NCBI GenBank assembly: GCA_028335825.1
Contig: JAIOKI010000001.1
Span: 806,001 to 870,000 of the forward strand
Origin: Nosema muscidifuracis
Taxonomy: Eukaryota; Microsporidia; Nosematidae
Direction: 5' to 3'
DNA length: 64,000 nt
The notes under the pieces are model-generated. The model made no database searches and was not told where the DNA came from. It was given only the letters and a program-made list of their open reading frames with translations. Shown piece by piece: positions 60,434 to 64,000 of the stretch. The translations under genes were made by a program, and so were the position numbers. The stretch's first letter is position 1; each line of letters begins with the position of its first letter.

Positions 60434-60868
60434 TTAGTATGTTCTAATAATTATTCGGTATATTGTAGAGAGGTGGGAGATGATTTGTGAAACCACTAGT
60501 ATGTTTGAATATTTGTTTATTTGGATATATGGGGAGTTTGGCTGGGGCGGTACAGCTGTTAAAAAGTAACACAGCTGTCCTAAGGTAGATGAATGATGGA
60601 TGGTAACCATCAGTTTATTATAAGGGAATAAATCTGCTTTACTTTATACATATGACTGTATTTAGTAGGGAAACCTTGGCCTAGCGATCCCAATTACATT
60701 CATTATGTATTGGGTGATTGAAAAGTTACCACAGGGATAACTGGCTTGTAGCAGGCAAGCGATCATAGCGACTCTGCTTTTTGATTCTTCGATGTCGTCT
60801 CTTCTGATCATCGTAGTGTATATGTTACGAAGTGTTGGATTGTTCACCCGGTAATGAGGAACGTGAGA

Positions 60869-60910
<42 letters not shown>

Positions 60911-61140
60911 TAAGTATTTTTGAGTGAACTTTGATAGTACGAGAGGAACTCTAAGTGATGACCACTGGTAGTGCGATTAACTATTAAGTTATGTTGCTTA
61001 GCTACGTCGTTTCGATTAAGGCTGAAAGCCTCTTAAGCCTGAAGCGTAGCTCAAAGATACATTTGGGAGAATACTACTCTATTAAGCAGAACTGTAAGAA
61101 TGAAGGTGTATCCGACATTTTGAGGTTACTGCTTTTTGTA
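58684..61140 (+). rRNA. LSU rRNA (with fused 5.8S-like 5' end)
   Basis: About 2.46 kb. 5.8S-like start CACAGCGATGAAGG (about 58,711); CTTAAGGTAGCCAAATGCC near 60,277; CAGGGATAACTGGCT near 60,732; GACCGTCGTGAGACAGGTTA near 60,879; sarcin-ricin AGTACGAGAGGAAC near 60,937. The 3' end is uncertain by some tens of nt. A LINE begins about 150 nt downstream on the same strand. Confidence 0.95.
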
Positions 61141-61214
61141 TTACAGTGTAGGTATGTATGTAATTTTTATAGTCTAGATTGTTAATAAGAAATGTTACTA
61201 GGAATATATTCTAT

Positions 61215-61279
61215 AATTACTTTGCTCAAACAAAAATCAAATTTACATTAAAGTAAGGTGTAATTTAATTAGATGGTCA
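61215..61279 (+). mobile_element. Short LINE ORF2 remnant after LSU, unit 2
   Basis: Matches ORF2 residues about 1,104-1,125 (variant with CSNKNQI and then R-C-N-L-I-R-W), the same 5'-truncated fragment as after the LSU of unit 1. It is cut at AGATGGTC, where a complete LINE has inserted after about 8-9 extra bases. Confidence 0.82.
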
Positions 61280-61287
61280 TCCTGAAT

Positions 61288-63195
61288 ATGGGGTTAGACA
61301 ATTGTAAAAAAAACACTCCGCAGAGATGCAGCACAAACGAGGACTTACCAACCTCAAAAGTACAGAAAGATAGTCAAACATCTTTACTGGAAGGAATTAA
61401 AAGTAGTTATGGTACTCTTAGCACTGGTAATGCTTTGTACTATGACATAAAAAAATTGAATAGTCTCTACTCAAAAACAGAAGTTTTGTTTGAAAAAGCA
61501 AGTAAAAATTTTTATCATATTGATAAAGAAAAGAACAGAGATATTTACAACATCTCTAGATACTCATTAAGTCTGATAGACTTGATTAAGCTCCAAGATG
61601 CACATGTTAAGTCGTGTCAACGTGAACTGAGTACACAAAAGAAGAAGTATGAATTACTTCAAAAACAAGTGAATGATCTCATCAACCGTGTCAATTATGA
61701 TGATGTCAATAAAGTAAACGCTGAATCAATGAATGAAGTGAAGCAGGAAACTGCAATAAAAGACAAAGATCGAACTCCTCATCCGGATAACTCGATTGTA
61801 AAAGAGGATGGTAAGGTCACCATGCCATCTCAAATAACAAGCATTGGATCGCCCAAGTCCTCTGCACTATCAGTCTTCCTTTCCAAGGTAGCAAAAGCCT
61901 CTTGCAAAGGCAGGAAACCAAAGAGTCCCATTCTTTTAAAGAGAACATCTGAAGAAGGATGGACAAAGGTCGTAGCCAGCTACGGAAGATCAGTAGTGAT
62001 CAAAAAAGATAGTCTATTGGCTGATAAAATGGAAGTTATCGATGACAACAGGTATACCTCACTAATGCCTGATTGGATTCGTAACATTAACAACAGTGAA
62101 GAGTCATCTGATGACTCTAATGATAAGAGTTATCCCTTAGCTTATCTAGGGGATCCTAAAAGACAACAGAGGTCGAAACGCCTTGATAAAAGTAACTACC
62201 CTCTGAGGCTATCAGAGGATGTAAAAAAAGAAAAGGAGCCGAAACACTCCATAAAAGATAATATACATCTAGATGCCAATATGTGTAATCTAGATGTTAT
62301 CACAAAAGAAGGCCTCCAAGGGCCTATGATAGTAGACCACAAAGCGACTGACATCTTAATTGAGTCTGTAGAGTCCTTTGTGGAAACAATAAAAGAGGAA
62401 CAATTTTCTAAGTTGCATAACTTGCAAGAGACTAAGAAAAATGTTGTACTCAACAAAAGGGAGAAGTCGAAACGCTTCACAAATAAAAACTACCCTAAGG
62501 TTGGCAAGCCGAAGGATGTTCTAAAAGTTCCCAGTAAAACCACTAAGGGAAGTGTGGTATCACACAAACAAAAGAAAAATCTCTTAAGGAGACTTAGAGA
62601 AGACTCAGCTCATAAAAAAGTTGAAATAAAAAATTTTATTGCCCCTAAAATGAAGGACAATAGAGACAAAAAGCCAGTAAAGAAGAATACTGGAGAAAAA
62701 TGGACAGATAAGCTGTCTAGAGAAGAACTCCTCAAAATCATGCTTGAGGGGAAGAAACCAGCCGAAAATAAGTATCGGCTGGTTACAATGGAAGGTCTAC
62801 CATCAGGAGAGGGCCATAAAAATTTAGCTGTCTGGGCTAAGATACTAGGTGTTAAGGAATCAGATATTCCTTACATAAAAGATGTCAGTGGGAAGACGAT
62901 CCTTTTAGTAAGATATGAAGCTGTTCTGAGAGTGGCAGACAGTCTTTGTAGAATTGCTGAGGGAGTCAGATGCCTGTCTGAGCCAAATGCCTTGAGACAG
63001 TTCTTGTCTTATAATAAAGATAAAATAGTAGCAGATCTTGCTGTTATTAAAAAAAGCTGGAAGTCTTTTGTTCCTCTGCAAAAGTCTATAAAAGTTATAG
63101 TACGATGTCTTAATAATTTGGAGACAAGTATGTTAAAAAAGTTTGCTTTAGATGATGAAGCTATAAAAGATATTCTGGAGGCTAATGGTCCCTGA
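61288..63195 (+). CDS. LINE ORF1 protein, RNA-binding-like
   Basis: 635 codons, the same length as ORF1 of copy B and differing at only a handful of residues (for example VTMEGLPSGEGH for VTMDGIPSGEGH and D-V-S-G-K for D-I-S-G-K). A frame extends upstream to 61,273, adding MVILN, but that sequence belongs to the older fragment and filler, and the other copies begin at the inner ATG, which I chose. N-terminal likely coiled coil (about 100-140), charged middle with repeated SKR-x-NYP-like motifs, and a conserved C-terminal RRM-like region (about 480-560). It ends in the ATGGTCCCTGA overlap with ORF2. Confidence 0.93.
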   Translation: MGLDNCKKNTPQRCSTNEDLPTSKVQKDSQTSLLEGIKSSYGTLSTGNALYYDIKKLNSLYSKTEVLFEKASKNFYHIDKEKNRDIYNISRYSLSLIDLIKLQDAHVKSCQRELSTQKKKYELLQKQVNDLINRVNYDDVNKVNAESMNEVKQETAIKDKDRTPHPDNSIVKEDGKVTMPSQITSIGSPKSSALSVFLSKVAKASCKGRKPKSPILLKRTSEEGWTKVVASYGRSVVIKKDSLLADKMEVIDDNRYTSLMPDWIRNINNSEESSDDSNDKSYPLAYLGDPKRQQRSKRLDKSNYPLRLSEDVKKEKEPKHSIKDNIHLDANMCNLDVITKEGLQGPMIVDHKATDILIESVESFVETIKEEQFSKLHNLQETKKNVVLNKREKSKRFTNKNYPKVGKPKDVLKVPSKTTKGSVVSHKQKKNLLRRLREDSAHKKVEIKNFIAPKMKDNRDKKPVKKNTGEKWTDKLSREELLKIMLEGKKPAENKYRLVTMEGLPSGEGHKNLAVWAKILGVKESDIPYIKDVSGKTILLVRYEAVLRVADSLCRIAEGVRCLSEPNALRQFLSYNKDKIVADLAVIKKSWKSFVPLQKSIKVIVRCLNNLETSMLKKFALDDEAIKDILEANGP

Positions 63196-64000
63196 AAATA
63201 AAATTCTAAATATTGATTTATTACGATTCACTCTAAGGAATCAAAAAACTTCTTTATTTAAGCTTCTTAGAAGCAACAAAAGTATTTGTATTGATTTAAG
63301 TTACAAACTTATTAAAATCAAAAGTAAATGTCATTCGAGATCCCTCGGAGTAAAATCTTTAAATTATAATGTAATGTTTAATTTAAGAAAAAAGATCAAG
63401 CTTAACAGCTTACAAAAGAAGCTCTGCTTAGTAAAGGCCTTGGCAAGCCATATTAAGATTCCAGAGTTACAAAAGAAACTTACAAGAGTTAATCCAGTTT
63501 TAGATAACTGTATTGTAGGTAGTAAAAGACATCGCAGACGTGATACAACATTTACTTTCTTTGCTGTAAAGAAAGTACAAAAAGACAACTTCATTAATGT
63601 ATTAAAGCAGTTAAACATTAATGTGTTAAAAGAAAAACCAGCTAAGTTTAAGCAGGTACAAAAGTTAAAGACTCTTGACAAAGTTAAGCTTTGTAGTCTT
63701 AATATAAATCATCTTTATGGGAAGAAGGAAGACTTAGAGATCCTTTTGAAAGTAGAGAAACCATCAATTTTATGTCTACAAGAAACATGGAAGAAATCCA
63801 CTTTTATTGGAAGACTAGAAAAGTATATGGTAGTGGAAACACCTGCCATAGGTAAAAATAAACCAGGTTTAATGACCTTGGTAAGAAAAAGTGGAGCAGT
63901 GAGATGTTCTAAAAAAGGTAATGATGACAACATCCTACAAACGGTTGTTGAATTCAAAACAAGTACAGGATGGACAAAGATACTAGTTATCAATGTCTAT
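63185..64000 (+). CDS. LINE ORF2, 5' part (runs off the window)
   Basis: First 272 codons of ORF2, open to the window edge and nearly identical to copy B (changes such as T-L-M-K in the sense of F-I-N-V-L for F-I-N-A-L). It includes the basic N-terminal region and the first half of the APE endonuclease with SLNINHLYGKKEDLEILLK and L-C-L-Q-E-T-W, whose N and E are catalytic in this family. RT and zinc finger would lie beyond the edge. The start is set by the 11-nt overlap with ORF1. Confidence 0.93.
   Translation, partial: MVPENKILNIDLLRFTLRNQKTSLFKLLRSNKSICIDLSYKLIKIKSKCHSRSLGVKSLNYNVMFNLRKKIKLNSLQKKLCLVKALASHIKIPELQKKLTRVNPVLDNCIVGSKRHRRRDTTFTFFAVKKVQKDNFINVLKQLNINVLKEKPAKFKQVQKLKTLDKVKLCSLNINHLYGKKEDLEILLKVEKPSILCLQETWKKSTFIGRLEKYMVVETPAIGKNKPGLMTLVRKSGAVRCSKKGNDDNILQTVVEFKTSTGWTKILVINVY

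Larger units (their letters stand above)
56771..61205 (+). repeat. Inverted repeat arm, right (rDNA unit 2)
   Basis: Mirror of 39,640-44,070. The arms point away from each other and are separated by about 12.7 kb of non-palindromic DNA. Confidence 0.93.
61288..64000 (+). mobile_element. LINE copy downstream of rDNA unit 2
   Basis: Same family as copy B, 5' complete, cut by the right edge of the window. It starts at the ORF1 ATG with no leader, in the direction of rRNA transcription, about 150 nt after the LSU. Identity to copy B is very high, so both are young. Confidence 0.94.

Noticed and set aside
58906-60847. Minus-strand frames of 61-71 codons inside LSU (and mirror frames at 39,995-41,938)
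   Set aside because: They lie within conserved rRNA and are explained by it.
1-64000. tRNA genes, 5S rRNA, CRISPR arrays, telomeric repeats
   Set aside because: Looked for; no cloverleaf, 5S-like sequence, regular spacer array or tandem telomere repeat was seen.

Overview
The window is AT-rich microsporidian nuclear DNA. Two complete rRNA units give the lineage. Each SSU is only about 1,236 nt and begins with the microsporidian 5' end CACCAGGTTGATTCTGCC. The ITS is short, and there is no separate 5.8S gene: 5.8S-like sequence is the 5' end of the LSU. By memory of the family (no search run), the SSU fits the Nosema/Vairimorpha clade. The order SSU-ITS-LSU is the Vairimorpha-type order, the reverse of that in Nosema bombycis.

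Layout. (a) 1-28.8 kb has no intact gene. It is a graveyard of strongly decayed elements: Ty3/gypsy fossils at 1-1.9 (+), 4.9-7.6 (-), 21.7-24.6 (-) and 24.8-27.75 (+); R4/Dong-like LINE relics at 8.0-10.4 (-), 10.5-12.0 (+) and 16.95-20.05 (-); and a probable Merlin transposase relic near 2 kb. AT-rich filler lies between them. (b) 28.8-39.6 kb (- strand) is a nested pile of one APE-type LINE family. A complete 5.96-kb copy (copy B, 31,653-37,611; ORF1 635 aa, ORF2 1,236 aa) sits inside ORF1 of an older copy (A/D, 39,246 to about 30,124), flanked by a 13-bp target-site duplication. Still older fragments lie at both ends. (c) 39.7-43.57 kb is rRNA unit 1 (-). (d) 43.57-57.28 kb is the spacer, with two more Ty3/gypsy fossils, a broken Merlin transposase and long unexplained AT-rich DNA. 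(e) 57.28-61.14 kb is rRNA unit 2 (+). (f) 61.29 kb to the window end is a second copy of the LINE with intact ORF1 and the start of ORF2, 3'-truncated by the window edge.

The two rRNA units are divergent and form inverted arms of about 4.4 kb that look almost identical. Just inside the arms (44.07-44.83 and 55.99-56.77 kb) the same inverted homology continues but is clearly diverged. This suggests that only the rDNA arms are being homogenised.

The most interesting system is the rDNA-linked LINE. In both units a LINE lies directly downstream of the LSU in the same orientation, and the copies share a 5' end practically at the ORF1 start codon, so the element carries no leader or internal upstream promoter. 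Its 3' UTR contains two adjacent hairpins whose stems differ between two subfamilies while pairing is kept. Its sense-strand tail is T-rich. Together this suggests an element that may be expressed by read-through of rRNA transcription and whose RT recognises a structured 3' end. No ordinary host protein gene was recognised in the whole 64 kb.
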